DNA from: Amycolatopsis anabasis
GTDB taxonomy: Bacteria; Actinomycetota; Actinomycetes; Mycobacteriales; Pseudonocardiaceae
Reading direction: 5' to 3'
NCBI RefSeq assembly: GCF_009765355.1
Contig: NZ_VTHK01000001.1
Location: 186,001 to 250,000, forward strand
Length of the DNA: 64,000 nt
The translations under genes were made by a program, and so were the position numbers. Shown in pieces: positions 50,444 through 59,585 of this stretch. Every line of letters starts with the position of its first letter. Position 1 is the first letter of the stretch. The notes below the pieces were generated by a model, which made no database searches, was not told the origin of the DNA, and saw only the letters and a program-made list of their open reading frames with translations.

Positions 50444-51052
50444 GTGACATCCAGTGCGGGAACGGCGAACACGCCGGGCGGCGCGTCGGCCACGCCCTTG
50501 CGCGCCGACGCCGCCCGCAACGTCGCCCAGATCCGGGCCGCGGCCATCGCCGCCTTCCACGGCCGTGGCCTGGGCACGCCCCTGGAGGAGATCGCCGCGA
50601 CCGCCGGGGTCAGCAAGGCCACCATCTACAACCGCTTCGGCGGCCGCCAGGGCCTCATCGACGCGGTCATCGACGAACTCGTCGGGGCCGAGATGCGCGC
50701 CATCTACGACCGGGCCCGGCAGCCCGGCGACCCGTGGGAGCGGCTGGCCACCTACGTCACCGACCTGCGCGACCTGCAGTACCGGGAACCCGCGGCGGTC
50801 GACGTGCATCTCAAGACCTACCCCGACTCCGCGCAGGTCACCGCGCAGTGGAACGCGGGCAGGGCCACCGGAACCGCACTGGTCGAGCAAGCGCACCGGG
50901 CCGGCGTGCTGCGCGCCGACTTCACCGTCGACGACCTGTACCAGGCCCTCGTCGCCAACGCGCTGGTGCTGCGTCACCGGCCCAAGCCCAAGCGCGAGGA
51001 CTACGACCGGCGCGGCCGCTTCTTCCTCGACAGCCTACGGCCGCGCCCCTGA
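50444..51052 (+). CDS. TetR-family regulator
   Basis: The 202-residue protein has the HTH in AAAIAAFHGRGLGTPLEEIAATAGVSKATIYNRFGGRQGLIDAVIDEL and a C-terminal ligand domain with a helix-rich TetR_C pattern (TYVTDLRDLQYREPAAVDVHLKTYPDS). It is divergent from the PPOX gene and the palindrome between them is the natural operator. The ligand is unknown. Confidence 0.9.
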   Translation: MTSSAGTANTPGGASATPLRADAARNVAQIRAAAIAAFHGRGLGTPLEEIAATAGVSKATIYNRFGGRQGLIDAVIDELVGAEMRAIYDRARQPGDPWERLATYVTDLRDLQYREPAAVDVHLKTYPDSAQVTAQWNAGRATGTALVEQAHRAGVLRADFTVDDLYQALVANALVLRHRPKPKREDYDRRGRFFLDSLRPRP

Positions 51053-51088
51053 CCCGCCGCCACGAAGCGAGGCACCACAAGCCGACCC

Positions 51089-51496
51089 TCACGCCGCGCC
51101 GGGAACGGGCGGCCAGTGGTAGAGCTTCTCCGGGGTGATCCGGACGATCAGCCGCTCGGCCTCCGGTTCCGGGGGTGGGGTCGCGCCGGCCAGGTACCGG
51201 TCGTACATCTCGTGCAGGAGTACCTTCTCCGGGTCCTCGGTGATCTCCACGGTGCCGCGGATCTCCAGGTAGTGCCTGGCTTCGGGGTGCAGCACCAGCA
51301 GGCTGATCCGCGGGTCGCGCAGCATGTTGCGGGTCTTCAGCCGCCCCTTGATGGTGCTGAACACCACGGTGCCGCCCTCCCGCTTGACGAAGATGACCGA
51401 GGACTGCGGGCGGCCGTCGGCGTTCGCCGTCGCGATGATCGCGACATGCGGCCCGTCGAGCAGTTCGCGGGCCACCTCGGTGAGTTCTGCGGTCAT
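51089..51496 (-). CDS. PPOX-class F420-dependent enzyme
   Basis: The 135-residue protein has VARELLDGPHVAIIATANADGRPQSSVIFVKREGGTVVFSTIKGRLKTRNMLRDPRISLLVLHPE and ends HWPP, a standard F420-dependent PPOX pattern (TIGR03618-like). The ATG at 51496 follows GGAAGGAC; the frame is open 12 codons further. Convergent with the TetR gene at 50444. Confidence 0.88.
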   Translation of the reverse strand: MTAELTEVARELLDGPHVAIIATANADGRPQSSVIFVKREGGTVVFSTIKGRLKTRNMLRDPRISLLVLHPEARHYLEIRGTVEITEDPEKVLLHEMYDRYLAGATPPPEPEAERLIVRITPEKLYHWPPVPGAA

Positions 51497-51577
51497 CGGG
51501 TCGTCCTTCCGTTCCCTTGGGTTCGCGTCCATACCGGTACGGACCCGGGGGCGGGCGGAAAGGAATCGGTGCGCTGG

Positions 51578-52183
51578 TCAGCGCAGGAGCGCGGTGACCA
51601 GGGTGTGCCTGAGCCAGTCCTCGTAGTCGTCGTAGGACCAACCGGCGTCCACGACGAGGCTGTCGTGGACGCCCGCGCTCATCAGGGCCACCGCGATGTC
51701 GGCGGCGCGGGGGTCGAGGTCGCCACCCGCGTCGCGGATGCGTTCGACGATCATCTCCACGCCGGCCCGGTTGCGCCGGGCCCCCTCCGCCTGGGTGGCC
51801 GCGATGTCGGGATCGACCGCGGCGCCCGAACTCAGGATCGTGACGATGTCGCCGCAGCGTTCCCGGACCTGGCGGCTGACCCGGGCCAGCAGGCCGATCA
51901 GCTCGGCGGGCTCCGCCGGCGCCGCCGAGCGGGCCATCAGGTCCGGGATACCGGCTTCGTCGTCCAGCAGATCGACGAGCCCGCCGAGCACGCCCGCCTT
52001 GGAACCGAAATGCGCGTAGATGGTCTGCGGCGCGACCCCGGCCTCCCGCGCGATGAGGCGGATCGGGGTGCGCGCGTAGCCGCGTTCGGCGAAAAGCCCG
52101 CGCGCCGCGGTGAGGATCGTGCGCAGGGTCAGCGCCTCGCGCCGGTCCCGCAATCGGACGATGCCGGGCAGGTCCGCTGACAT
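51578..52183 (-). CDS. TetR-family regulator
   Basis: The 201-residue protein has the HTH in TILTAARGLFAERGYARTPIRLIAREAGVAPQTIYAHFGSKAGVLGGLVDLL and a C-terminal helical domain (LIGLLARVSRQVRERCGDIVTIL). It lies upstream of, and in the same direction as, the F420 enzyme at 51089, so it may control that gene. ATG at 52183 behind TGGGAG. Confidence 0.9.
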   Translation of the reverse strand: MSADLPGIVRLRDRREALTLRTILTAARGLFAERGYARTPIRLIAREAGVAPQTIYAHFGSKAGVLGGLVDLLDDEAGIPDLMARSAAPAEPAELIGLLARVSRQVRERCGDIVTILSSGAAVDPDIAATQAEGARRNRAGVEMIVERIRDAGGDLDPRAADIAVALMSAGVHDSLVVDAGWSYDDYEDWLRHTLVTALLR

Positions 52184-52237
52184 GAGCACTCCCAGGAGAA
52201 CGTCGTCCGGGCAACTGGACCGACTATCCAAGCACCG

Positions 52238-52681
52238 CTAGCCGAACCGCCACCGGGTGAGGTCCCCGGGGAATCCGGCGAGCGTCCACGCCAGCACCGC
52301 GCGGGGGCGCACGAGGAAGAAGGCCCGGTCGAAGGTGATCGCGTCCGCCGGGGTCTCCGGGTACTTGGCCGTCCAGGCGCCGACGAGCTCGCCGGCCTCG
52401 GGCAGCGCGGCCGGTTCGGCGATCCGGTCCGCGACGCCTTCGACGATGACGACGTGCTCGGCGCTTTCCAGGTGCACGGTCACCTCCGGCCGGGCGGCGA
52501 GGTTCCGCGCGGTGCCCGCGTCCGGGCCGGTGTTGAACACGAAACCGTCCCGCCACCAGAGCCCCCACATCGGCCGGGAGTGCGGCGTCGCGCGCGGCCC
52601 GACGGTGCCGACCCAGTAGTTGCGGGCGCGGGCGAGTTGTTCGCTGACGCGCTCCCACGGCAGCCGCTGGTCGTCGCTCAT
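52238..52681 (-). CDS. Pyridoxamine 5'-phosphate oxidase-like protein
   Basis: The 147-residue split-barrel protein has EQLARARNYWVGTVGPRATPHSRPMWGLWWRDGFVFNTGPDAGTARNLAARPEVTVHLE. It is the third small flavin/F420-type protein in 3 kb. ATG at 52681 with GGGGG upstream. Divergent from the isochorismatase gene, with operators in between. Confidence 0.85.
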   Translation of the reverse strand: MSDDQRLPWERVSEQLARARNYWVGTVGPRATPHSRPMWGLWWRDGFVFNTGPDAGTARNLAARPEVTVHLESAEHVVIVEGVADRIAEPAALPEAGELVGAWTAKYPETPADAITFDRAFFLVRPRAVLAWTLAGFPGDLTRWRFG

Positions 52682-52700
52682 GGCAAACCCCCTGTATCCC

Positions 52701-52718
52701 GTACATGTACGTTGTACA
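52701..52718. promoter_or_regulatory. Overlapping palindromes in a divergent promoter
   Basis: GTACATGTAC (52701-52710) and TGTAC-GTT-GTACA (52706-52718) overlap in the 58-bp space between the divergent genes at 52238 and 52740. A shared repressor for both genes is likely. Confidence 0.55.
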
Positions 52719-52739
52719 GCTACGGTACCGTGGTCATCG

Positions 52740-53414
52740 ATGAAACGGCACGCGTGGCGGATCGAGGCGCGCGAATACGCCCGGCACGAGGCGCGCCGCG
52801 GCCGGCGGTTCGCGTTCACCCGGCTCACCCCGGCTCGCACCGCGCTGGTGGTGCTCGACATGGTGCCGTTCTTCGTGGCCGATAATCCGTACTGCCACGG
52901 CATCGTGCCCGTCATCGGCCGCCTGGCCGAAACCCTCCGGACGGCGGGTGGCACGGTCGCCTGGGTGCTGCCCGCGGCGGGTGAGCGCACGCCGGTGACC
53001 GACGAGTTCTTCGGCCCGGAGGTCGCCGAGCGCTACCGGACCTGCGGCGGCACCGGCCCCCTGGCCGAGCGCTTGTGGCCGGATTTCACGGTGCAGCAAG
53101 GCGATCTCCTGGTGGAGAAGTCCGCCGCCAGCGCCTTCTTCCCCGGGCGCTGCGATCTCCCGCGGCTTCTGGCGGAACGCGAAATCGACACGGTCCTCAT
53201 CACCGGCACGGTCACCAACGTGTGTTGCGAGTCCTCGGCCCGGGACGCGAGCACGCTCGGTTTCCGGGTCATCCTGGTCGCGGACGCCAACGCGGCGCGG
53301 CGCGACCGGGACCACAACGCCACGCTGCACACCATCTACCGGTCGTTCGGCGACGTGCGACCCGCGGCCGACGTGCTCGCGCTGATCGGCCAGTACGGAT
53401 ACGGCGGCAGCTAG
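52740..53414 (+). CDS. Isochorismatase-like cysteine hydrolase
   Basis: The 224-residue protein has the triad of the isochorismatase superfamily: Asp in ALVVLDMVPFF, Lys in LLVEKSAASAFF and Cys in TGTVTNVCCESSARDA. The cis-peptide region before the Cys is normal. It hydrolyses an unknown amide or enol-ether. ATG at 52740. Its stop overlaps the convergent gene by 4 bp. Confidence 0.88.
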   Translation: MKRHAWRIEAREYARHEARRGRRFAFTRLTPARTALVVLDMVPFFVADNPYCHGIVPVIGRLAETLRTAGGTVAWVLPAAGERTPVTDEFFGPEVAERYRTCGGTGPLAERLWPDFTVQQGDLLVEKSAASAFFPGRCDLPRLLAEREIDTVLITGTVTNVCCESSARDASTLGFRVILVADANAARRDRDHNATLHTIYRSFGDVRPAADVLALIGQYGYGGS

Positions 53415-53791
53415 GGGATGACCAGGCCCGCGTCCCGCAGGCCCTGTTCGACCCGCAACCGCTCGACCTCGCGGTCCACCCCTTCCGGCACGCGGTCGAG
53501 CCGGTGCCGCACCCCCACCTCGCGGCACGCCTGCATCAGCAACGCGTCGTAGGCCTGGCGGGCGGCGTACCTCCGGGTGGCCGGGGTGCCGGGGGCGAAT
53601 TCGGTGAGGGCCCGGTGCACTCGTCGCAGATCGGCGGCGAGACGTTCGATCGGGAGCCCTTCCGGGCGCGGGGCGCGGCGCCGGGCGACGAACGTGCGCA
53701 CCGCCCGGCCGAGCCGGAGCGCGAGCCAGAACCCGATCGTCGGCGCCGTCGCCACGACCGCGTAGAGCAGGAGGTTCCCGACCGGGACCAT
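53411..53791 (-). CDS. Small membrane protein of unknown function
   Basis: The 126-residue protein starts with one membrane helix (VGNLLLYAVVATAPTIGFWLAL) and continues as a basic then acidic helical cytoplasmic part. No family was recognised. ATG at 53791; upstream GGAG absent, so translation may be weak. The MarR gene at 53824 lies just upstream in the same direction. Confidence 0.55.
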   Translation of the reverse strand: MVPVGNLLLYAVVATAPTIGFWLALRLGRAVRTFVARRRAPRPEGLPIERLAADLRRVHRALTEFAPGTPATRRYAARQAYDALLMQACREVGVRHRLDRVPEGVDREVERLRVEQGLRDAGLVIP

Positions 53792-53823
53792 GACCGATGA
53801 TAGGCACCCGCCACAGCCGGAAA

Positions 53824-54285
53824 CTAGCGGCCGAGCTCGGTGAATCGTTGCGCGAAATCGGTCAGCAACCGGCCGAACGTCGCCCGGTCCGCCGCGGACC
53901 AGTCGCGCATGGCCTCGGCGAACATCGCGCGCCGGAAGGTGTGCATTTCGTCGATGCGGGTGCGCCCGGACTCGGTGAGCACGAGCACCGCGCGGCGGCC
54001 GTCGGCCTGATCGGCTTCGCGGCGCAGCAGCCCCTCGTCGACCGCCCGCGACACCAGCCTGCTCGCGCGGGGCTGGTCGATGGACAACGCGGCGGCGACC
54101 GCGGTGACCGTGCTCGCCTCGCCCCGCTGCTCGCCCTCCTCGACCGCGTCGAGAACACCGATCACGGCCGAGTCGAGCCGCGCCCCGGCGGCGCGCTCGC
54201 GGGCCAGCCGGGACAGCGTCCGGCGCGCCTGGCTCCGCCGGATCGCGATCATCGCGCGCTCCACCTCGGCCACCGGATCCGCCAT
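53824..54285 (-). CDS. MarR-family regulator
   Basis: The 153-residue protein has the winged helix STVTAVAAALSIDQPRASRLVSRAVDEGLLRREADQADGRRAVLVLTESG and flanking dimer helices. ATG at 54285 is preceded by GGAGGGCG. It is divergent from the dioxygenase gene at 54387 and should control it through the palindrome in between. Confidence 0.9.
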   Translation of the reverse strand: MADPVAEVERAMIAIRRSQARRTLSRLARERAAGARLDSAVIGVLDAVEEGEQRGEASTVTAVAAALSIDQPRASRLVSRAVDEGLLRREADQADGRRAVLVLTESGRTRIDEMHTFRRAMFAEAMRDWSAADRATFGRLLTDFAQRFTELGR

Positions 54286-54354
54286 CGCTCGCCCTCCGCC
54301 TCCTTCGCCGATTTGGCCGGAATACTTCCACGACCTCCGGTGTAGTGATACACA

Positions 54355-54371
54355 TATAGTTGAAGATTCAA
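54355..54371. promoter_or_regulatory. Promoter and MarR operator of the dioxygenase gene
   Basis: TATAGT (54355-54360) is a -10 for the plus strand. TTGAA-GA-TTCAA (54360-54371) is a perfect palindrome overlapping the start of transcription. Confidence 0.6.
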
Positions 54372-54386
54372 ACACCGGAGGCCGGG

Positions 54387-55172
54387 ATGCCCGCCACAAC
54401 TCCCGCGCCCGTGCTCTACCTGAGTCACGGCGCGCCGCCGCTGGCAGATGACGCCACGTGGACCCGTCAGCTCGCCGGTTGGTCGGCGAAACTGGCCAGG
54501 CCGAAGGCGATTCTGGTGGTCTCCGCCCACTGGGAGGAGGCTCCGCTCACCCTCGGCGCCACCACCACCGTGCCGCTGGTCTACGACTTCTGGGGATTCC
54601 CCGAGCGCTACTACCGGGTGACCTACCCGGCGCCCGGGGCGCCCGAACTGGCCGCGCGGGTCCGCAAGCTGCTGCACGGTCCGAAGACGCCGGTGCACGA
54701 GGCGCCGGACCGCGGCCTCGACCACGGCGCGTACGTGCCGTTGGTGGAGATGTTCCCGAAGGCCGACATCCCGGTGCTGCAGCTCTCGATGCCGTCCCTG
54801 GATCCGCGCGCACTGTTCGAGCTGGGCCGGAAACTCGCGCCGCTGCGCGACGAGGGCGTGCTGATCATCGGCAGCGGGTTCTTCACGCACAACCTGGACG
54901 CGATGCGCTCGGTGCGCAGCACCGACGGCACGCCGCCGAACTGGTCGGCCGAATTCGACGAATGGGGCGAGCGGGCGCTGGCCGCCCGCGACCTGGACGC
55001 GCTGCTCGACTTCCAGCACAAGGCCCCGGCCGCGGCGATCGCGCATCCGCGAATCGAGCACTTCGCCCCGCTGTTCGTCTCGCTCGGGGCGGCCGCGGAC
55101 GGTGCGACGCCCGAGACCGTGATCGACGGCTACTGGTACGGCCTGGCGAAGCGGTCGGTCCAACTGGGCTGA
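54387..55172 (+). CDS. DODA-type extradiol dioxygenase family protein
   Basis: The 261-residue protein belongs to the class III extradiol ring-cleavage family: LYLSHGAPPLAD (metal His), AILVVSAHWEE (second His), GLDHGAYVPLVEMFP (third His region) and LIIGSGFFTHNL. Length and motifs match plant/bacterial DOPA-4,5-dioxygenase-like YgiD proteins. It opens catechol-type rings with Fe or Zn. ATG behind GGAGGCC. Followed by a strong terminator. Confidence 0.88.
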   Translation: MPATTPAPVLYLSHGAPPLADDATWTRQLAGWSAKLARPKAILVVSAHWEEAPLTLGATTTVPLVYDFWGFPERYYRVTYPAPGAPELAARVRKLLHGPKTPVHEAPDRGLDHGAYVPLVEMFPKADIPVLQLSMPSLDPRALFELGRKLAPLRDEGVLIIGSGFFTHNLDAMRSVRSTDGTPPNWSAEFDEWGERALAARDLDALLDFQHKAPAAAIAHPRIEHFAPLFVSLGAAADGATPETVIDGYWYGLAKRSVQLG

Positions 55173-55184
55173 CGGCACGAAAAA

Positions 55185-55215
55185 GCCGGGCCCGGGACGG
55201 CTTCCCGGGCCCGGC
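55185..55215. terminator. Bidirectional terminator
   Basis: GCCGGGCCCGGGA and its exact complement form a 13-bp stem with a 5-nt loop between the convergent genes ending at 55172 and 55248. AAAA on the left serves as the T-run for the minus strand. Confidence 0.8.
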
Positions 55216-55247
55216 CGCTACTTTCGATCAGTCAGCCGAAATCGGCT

Positions 55248-58112
55248 TCACAGGATGTGCAGGTTCTTGCCGGACAGGCCGCCGAGGAACCGCTGCATCA
55301 TGGCCTCCGGGCTGGAGTCCACCGAGGCGATCGCCGGAACGTCGGCCGCCTGCGGGGCCGCGTGGCCGCCGACCCCCTTCAGGCCGACCCCCTTCAGGCC
55401 GACCCCCCTCAGGGAAGCCAGCTTGCTCAGGTCCAGCCCACCCAGGTTGACCGGGTTCTTGACCTCCGGGGTGTCCTGGACGTCGGCCCGCTGCTGCGGC
55501 AGGCTGGGCATCGCGGGCAGCGCGGTCGGGGACAGCTCGGACCCGTCGATCGGCAGGTTGATCTGCGGCACGGTCTCGTCCACGGTGATGTCCGTGGCGT
55601 TGGTGGCCACGCCCAGGGCGTGCCCGAGCACCGGCAGCGAAACGCCGAAGATCTGCACCACGGCGCCCAGCGGCAGCTGACCGTCCACACCGGACAGTGC
55701 ACCGAGGTTGGCCGGGCTGGTCGTGGTGGCGCCGCCGACCGAACCGGTGGTCTGGTTGTCACCGGTCGCGTCCGCGACCCCGGCCGCGGCGATGGCGTTG
55801 CCGAAGACCTGGGCCACCGCGGCCACCGGAACATCGATGATGTTCCCGGCGCCGCCGCCGTTCACGCCCGAGGTGGTGATGTCGCCGCCCGAGGTGGCCT
55901 CGGTGACGTTCGCCCCGATGCCGGTGGCCTTGGCGCCCGCGGCGACGGCGTCGCCGAAGACCTGGGCGATCGGCAGCATCTGAGCGCTGATGACGTTGCC
56001 GGTCACGCCGCCGCCGTCACCGTTGGTGGTGCTGTCGCCGCCCGCGGTGGCCGTGACGTCGTTGGTGCCCTCGCCCTCGACGAGGGCGATCAGGCCCGCG
56101 GCCGAGCTGTACAGCACCCCGGCCCCGGCGAACGGCGCCTGGATGATGTTGCCGGAAACCGCCCCGTCCATGCCGCTGGTGTCGGCGGTTCCGCCCGCCG
56201 TCGAGGTGGTCAGGTTGTCGGCGGTGCCGGAACCGGTGCCGATGAACGACCCGCCGATGCCGTGGACCTGCAGCGGCAGCGCGATCGGCAGGAAGCCGAT
56301 GTTCCCGGCCGCACCCGCCTTGTCACCGGTCGCGTGCACATTGCCACCGGCCTTGGTGGTGGTGTCGGCGGTGGCTTCACCGACGCCGCGGCCGATGTGC
56401 GAACCGCCGATGCCGAACACCTGCGCGGGGATCGACAGCGGGGTGGCGACCAGGTTGGACGTGGCGAAGCCGTTGTCGTCCTGGGTGTTCCCGCCGCCAC
56501 CGGCCTCGACGACCTTGGTCTCGGTCGCCGAACCCTTGCCCTGGCCGATGTAGGAGCCGCCGATGCCGAACACCTCGAAGGGCACGGCCAGCGGAACCTG
56601 CACCAGGTTGCCCGAGCCGGAGGCGTCGTTGCCGGTGGTGCCGTTGTAGCCGCCGGCCGTGACCTCCTTCTCCTCGGTCGCGGTGCCGGAGGCGTTCCCG
56701 ATGTGCGAGCCGCCGATGCCGAACAGCTCCGCGGTCGAGGCGAGCTGCCCGGTGACCGTGTTCGACCCGAGGAACGAGCCGTCGCCGTTGGTGTAGGTGC
56801 CGTCCCCGGCCTCCAGGTCGGCGGTGTTGTCGCAGGCGGCGTGCGCGTTGCCGATGTAGGTGCCGCCGATGCCGCACAGCTCGGCGGGCAGCGCGACCGG
56901 CAGGTCGGCGATGTTGCCCGAACCGGCCGAGTTCTTCCCGCTGGTGCTGGAGAACCCGCCCGACTCCACCTCGCTGGACGAGCTGCTGGCGGTCGCACCG
57001 TCGCCGAGCGCGTTGCCCGTGGTGGCGTTGCCGATCCAGGACGCGGCCACGCTGTCGACGTTCGCGAGCAGCGAGCCCTGCGGCTGGATGATGTTGCCGT
57101 CGACGAACGAGTTGTCCCCGCCCGTCTGGATGTAGCTGTCGATGTTGTTGATGCCCGGGGTGGTGCCCCCGGCCTTGGCGTCCGCCGAGGAGTTCGACAC
57201 CGCGTCGGCGTCGGAACCCCACGCGGCGGCGGCGTTCCCGTTGAACTTCACCGGCAGCGCGATCGGTGCACCGGCCACGTTCCCGGAGGTGGACCCGCCC
57301 TCGCCGTCGGTGACGATGTAGCCGCCGGACTCCGCGCTGGTGTCCGCGGCGAAGTCGCTGTAGCCGTTGGCCAGCGGCCAGGACGCGGCGTTGCCGGTGA
57401 TCTGGATCGGCGTCGCGAGCGCCGGGGCCGCCACGTTGCCGGAGGTGCCGGAGCCCTGGCCGGTGGTGGTGACGTTGCCGGTCTCGACCGCGCTCTGGCT
57501 GGCCGTGCCGTTCGTGCTCCCGCTGCCGCCGAGGGCGCCGACGCCGTTACCCGCGATCTGCACGGGCGCGGCCCAGTCCAGCGCGACGACGTTCCCGGCG
57601 ATGCCGGACTTCTCGCCGCTGGTCGTGACGTCCTGGTGGTGCTCGTAGGTCTGGGTGCAGTCCGCGCCCTCGACCTTGGCGTCGCCGACGACCCCGATCG
57701 CGTTGCCGCAGAACTGGATCGGCACGGCCAGGTCGCCGGTGACCTTGTTGCCCTTGAGCAGGTCACCCGAAGGGGCCTGCTGGGCGTCCGCCTTCGCGTC
57801 GCCGCCCTTGGCGGCCTTCGCGGTCGCCTTGGCGACCGGCTCCGCGGCCTTGGCCACGCCGTTGACCGGAGCGGTCAGCGGTTTGGTGGACAGCGGGACC
57901 TCGGCGTCGGGGAGCTTGACCGTCCCGACGACCGGCAGGCCGAGCGCGTTGTCCTTGAACTGCAGCGGTGCGCCGAGGGTGACGTCCAGCGGACCGGCCG
58001 GTTGGTCGGGCCCTGCGACCCGTTCGTCAGCGGAAGCGATGCCGGTACCCAGCATCAGCAAACCACCCGTGACCAGCGCGGTCTGGAGTCCGCGCTTCGC
58101 CCAGGTTTGCAT
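55248..58112 (-). CDS. Large secreted repeat protein, chaplin-like units
   Basis: The 954-residue protein has a signal peptide (TALVTGGLLMLGTGIASADE) and many imperfect repeats of about 50 residues built as SGNLVxxPLAxPxxxFGIGGSxIG...AGG...TxG. GIGG-[ST]-[YHF]-IG occurs five times, near 56860, 56705, 56555, 56400 and 56250. The first repeats have CGNAIG or NGNA in place of GIGG, like the CGN motif of chaplins (SGNxxxxPxxxPxxxCGN). The C-terminus has LKGVG repeats. It should be exported and may form hydrophobic surface fibres. Chaplin relation is by pattern only. Confidence 0.75.
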   Translation of the reverse strand: MQTWAKRGLQTALVTGGLLMLGTGIASADERVAGPDQPAGPLDVTLGAPLQFKDNALGLPVVGTVKLPDAEVPLSTKPLTAPVNGVAKAAEPVAKATAKAAKGGDAKADAQQAPSGDLLKGNKVTGDLAVPIQFCGNAIGVVGDAKVEGADCTQTYEHHQDVTTSGEKSGIAGNVVALDWAAPVQIAGNGVGALGGSGSTNGTASQSAVETGNVTTTGQGSGTSGNVAAPALATPIQITGNAASWPLANGYSDFAADTSAESGGYIVTDGEGGSTSGNVAGAPIALPVKFNGNAAAAWGSDADAVSNSSADAKAGGTTPGINNIDSYIQTGGDNSFVDGNIIQPQGSLLANVDSVAASWIGNATTGNALGDGATASSSSSEVESGGFSSTSGKNSAGSGNIADLPVALPAELCGIGGTYIGNAHAACDNTADLEAGDGTYTNGDGSFLGSNTVTGQLASTAELFGIGGSHIGNASGTATEEKEVTAGGYNGTTGNDASGSGNLVQVPLAVPFEVFGIGGSYIGQGKGSATETKVVEAGGGGNTQDDNGFATSNLVATPLSIPAQVFGIGGSHIGRGVGEATADTTTKAGGNVHATGDKAGAAGNIGFLPIALPLQVHGIGGSFIGTGSGTADNLTTSTAGGTADTSGMDGAVSGNIIQAPFAGAGVLYSSAAGLIALVEGEGTNDVTATAGGDSTTNGDGGGVTGNVISAQMLPIAQVFGDAVAAGAKATGIGANVTEATSGGDITTSGVNGGGAGNIIDVPVAAVAQVFGNAIAAAGVADATGDNQTTGSVGGATTTSPANLGALSGVDGQLPLGAVVQIFGVSLPVLGHALGVATNATDITVDETVPQINLPIDGSELSPTALPAMPSLPQQRADVQDTPEVKNPVNLGGLDLSKLASLRGVGLKGVGLKGVGGHAAPQAADVPAIASVDSSPEAMMQRFLGGLSGKNLHIL

Positions 58113-58299
58113 TGGAATGGTTCTCCTTTTTCTTGGGGTTCCCTTGCGGGCTTTATGGGGCGGGCGCCCGGGGCGCCCGGAAACCGCGCACGCGCTCAGC
58201 GGGCGTTTGCGGGGGGCGAGGGCGGGGAAGCACGCACGGCCGCACGAAAAGGAGTGGTGCGGCGACGCGGGGTGCGTCGGTTGCTACCCCGCGACCGAA

Positions 58300-59292
58300 T
58301 CAGTCAGGCGTGACGCCGGGCTGCGCGCCCGGTTCGACCATCACGTGCCGGACGCCGGACCGGACCGAACCGGCCGCGGCGGAATCGGCCGCGCTGGGAA
58401 CACCGGTCGGCAGACCGATCAGCGAGCCGTCGAAGTGACCACCGGCAGAAGAACCGCCGGGGGCGTTGGGCGCGGTGAGCGGCGCGAGCGGCACGCGCAC
58501 CGGAGCGAACGGCAGCGGAAGGTCACGCTTGGCCGGGTGCTCGACATGCGGAGCGGCGTCTCGAACCAGGACACCGCGTGCGGCGGACCAGACGGCGCCG
58601 AACGGATCGGCGGACGCCTCCGGCGCCGCGTTCGGCGCGGGCGGGGTGACGGCGTCGGCCGGTGGCTGGGGACCGCCGGGGACGGCCGGTCGCTCGGCGC
58701 GGTCGCCGGTCAGCTCGGGGAGCGGGAGCAGGTCGTGGCCGCCCGCGTGCAGGACGCTCCACACCGTCTTACCGAAGTCCTTGGCCGGGGTCAGCGCCTG
58801 GTCGATCACCCGCGGGGTCTCGGCGGGCTCGCGCACCAGGTGCTCGACCGTGCCGAGGGTGCGCTGCACCGGGCGCAGCACGGCGTCCTCGGCGAGATGG
58901 TGGACCGCACCGCCGACCTCGCCGGCCACGTCCGCGTCGGCGAAGTCGGGGGCGAGCACGCGGTGCGCGCGGTGCCTGAGCGGCGCGGGTTCGGCGACCT
59001 TGCCGACCGGCCGCACCACGTGGGCGACGGTGCCGCCGGTCGCGCCGACGAAGTCGGACACGCCCCAGGTGACGTCGTTGACGCTGCCGACGGCCGCGAC
59101 GGTGGCCGAGGTGGTGTCGCCGTCGTTCGTCTCGGCGGCCGGGGTGCTGTGCACGGTGTCGGCGGCGGCGTTCGCGGTGGCGCTGGCGATCGCCCACGCG
59201 ATCGCGGTGCCGGCGACCACCAGGAGGGCGCGCGCACACCAGCGGAGGGCGTGTGCCACGCCCCGCTGCCGCTCCGCCGCTGCCCTCGTCAC
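58300..59292 (-). CDS. Secreted protein of unknown function
   Basis: The 330-residue protein has a signal-type helix (ALRWCARALLVVAGTAIAWAIASATANAAAD), then a helical, Ala/Val-rich part with HHLAEDAVLRPVQRTLGTVEHLV and a Pro/Ala-rich tail ending SGVRHVMVEPGAQPGVTPD. No family known. The GTG at 59292 behind GGGAG is preferred to one 31 codons earlier because the signal peptide then begins at a normal distance. The gene lies upstream of and parallel to the repeat protein. Confidence 0.6.
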   Translation of the reverse strand: MTRAAAERQRGVAHALRWCARALLVVAGTAIAWAIASATANAAADTVHSTPAAETNDGDTTSATVAAVGSVNDVTWGVSDFVGATGGTVAHVVRPVGKVAEPAPLRHRAHRVLAPDFADADVAGEVGGAVHHLAEDAVLRPVQRTLGTVEHLVREPAETPRVIDQALTPAKDFGKTVWSVLHAGGHDLLPLPELTGDRAERPAVPGGPQPPADAVTPPAPNAAPEASADPFGAVWSAARGVLVRDAAPHVEHPAKRDLPLPFAPVRVPLAPLTAPNAPGGSSAGGHFDGSLIGLPTGVPSAADSAAAGSVRSGVRHVMVEPGAQPGVTPD

Positions 59293-59585
59293 CGCGCTCC
59301 CGTCGAGTAGTGCCAGAAGTCCTTGCGGCGTCGAGGTAAACAAACACCGGAAGGGCCCCGCATCTTTGACACGACTTGACTGCACGATCGTGTGAAGAAC
59401 ACTCCGTGTGGCCGGGTATCACGAAAAGTGATCATCAAAGGCGAGGCGTGGTTACTCGGGAGTCGGTAGATTCGCCACTGTCAAGGGCCACCCGGGCGAA
59501 CTTCACCCTGGTAATTTCTTCACCGGTCCCGGCGGCGGGTGTTTCCGCCCCCGTCCCGTCAGACCGGACCGATACTGTGTGCCGC

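Noticed and set aside
53824..54345. Plus-strand frames opposite the MarR gene
   Set aside because: They are antisense to a protein with a complete winged helix.
55257..58313. Plus-strand open frame of 1018 codons
   Set aside because: It mirrors the repeat protein on the other strand; only that strand has a signal peptide and start with ribosome site.
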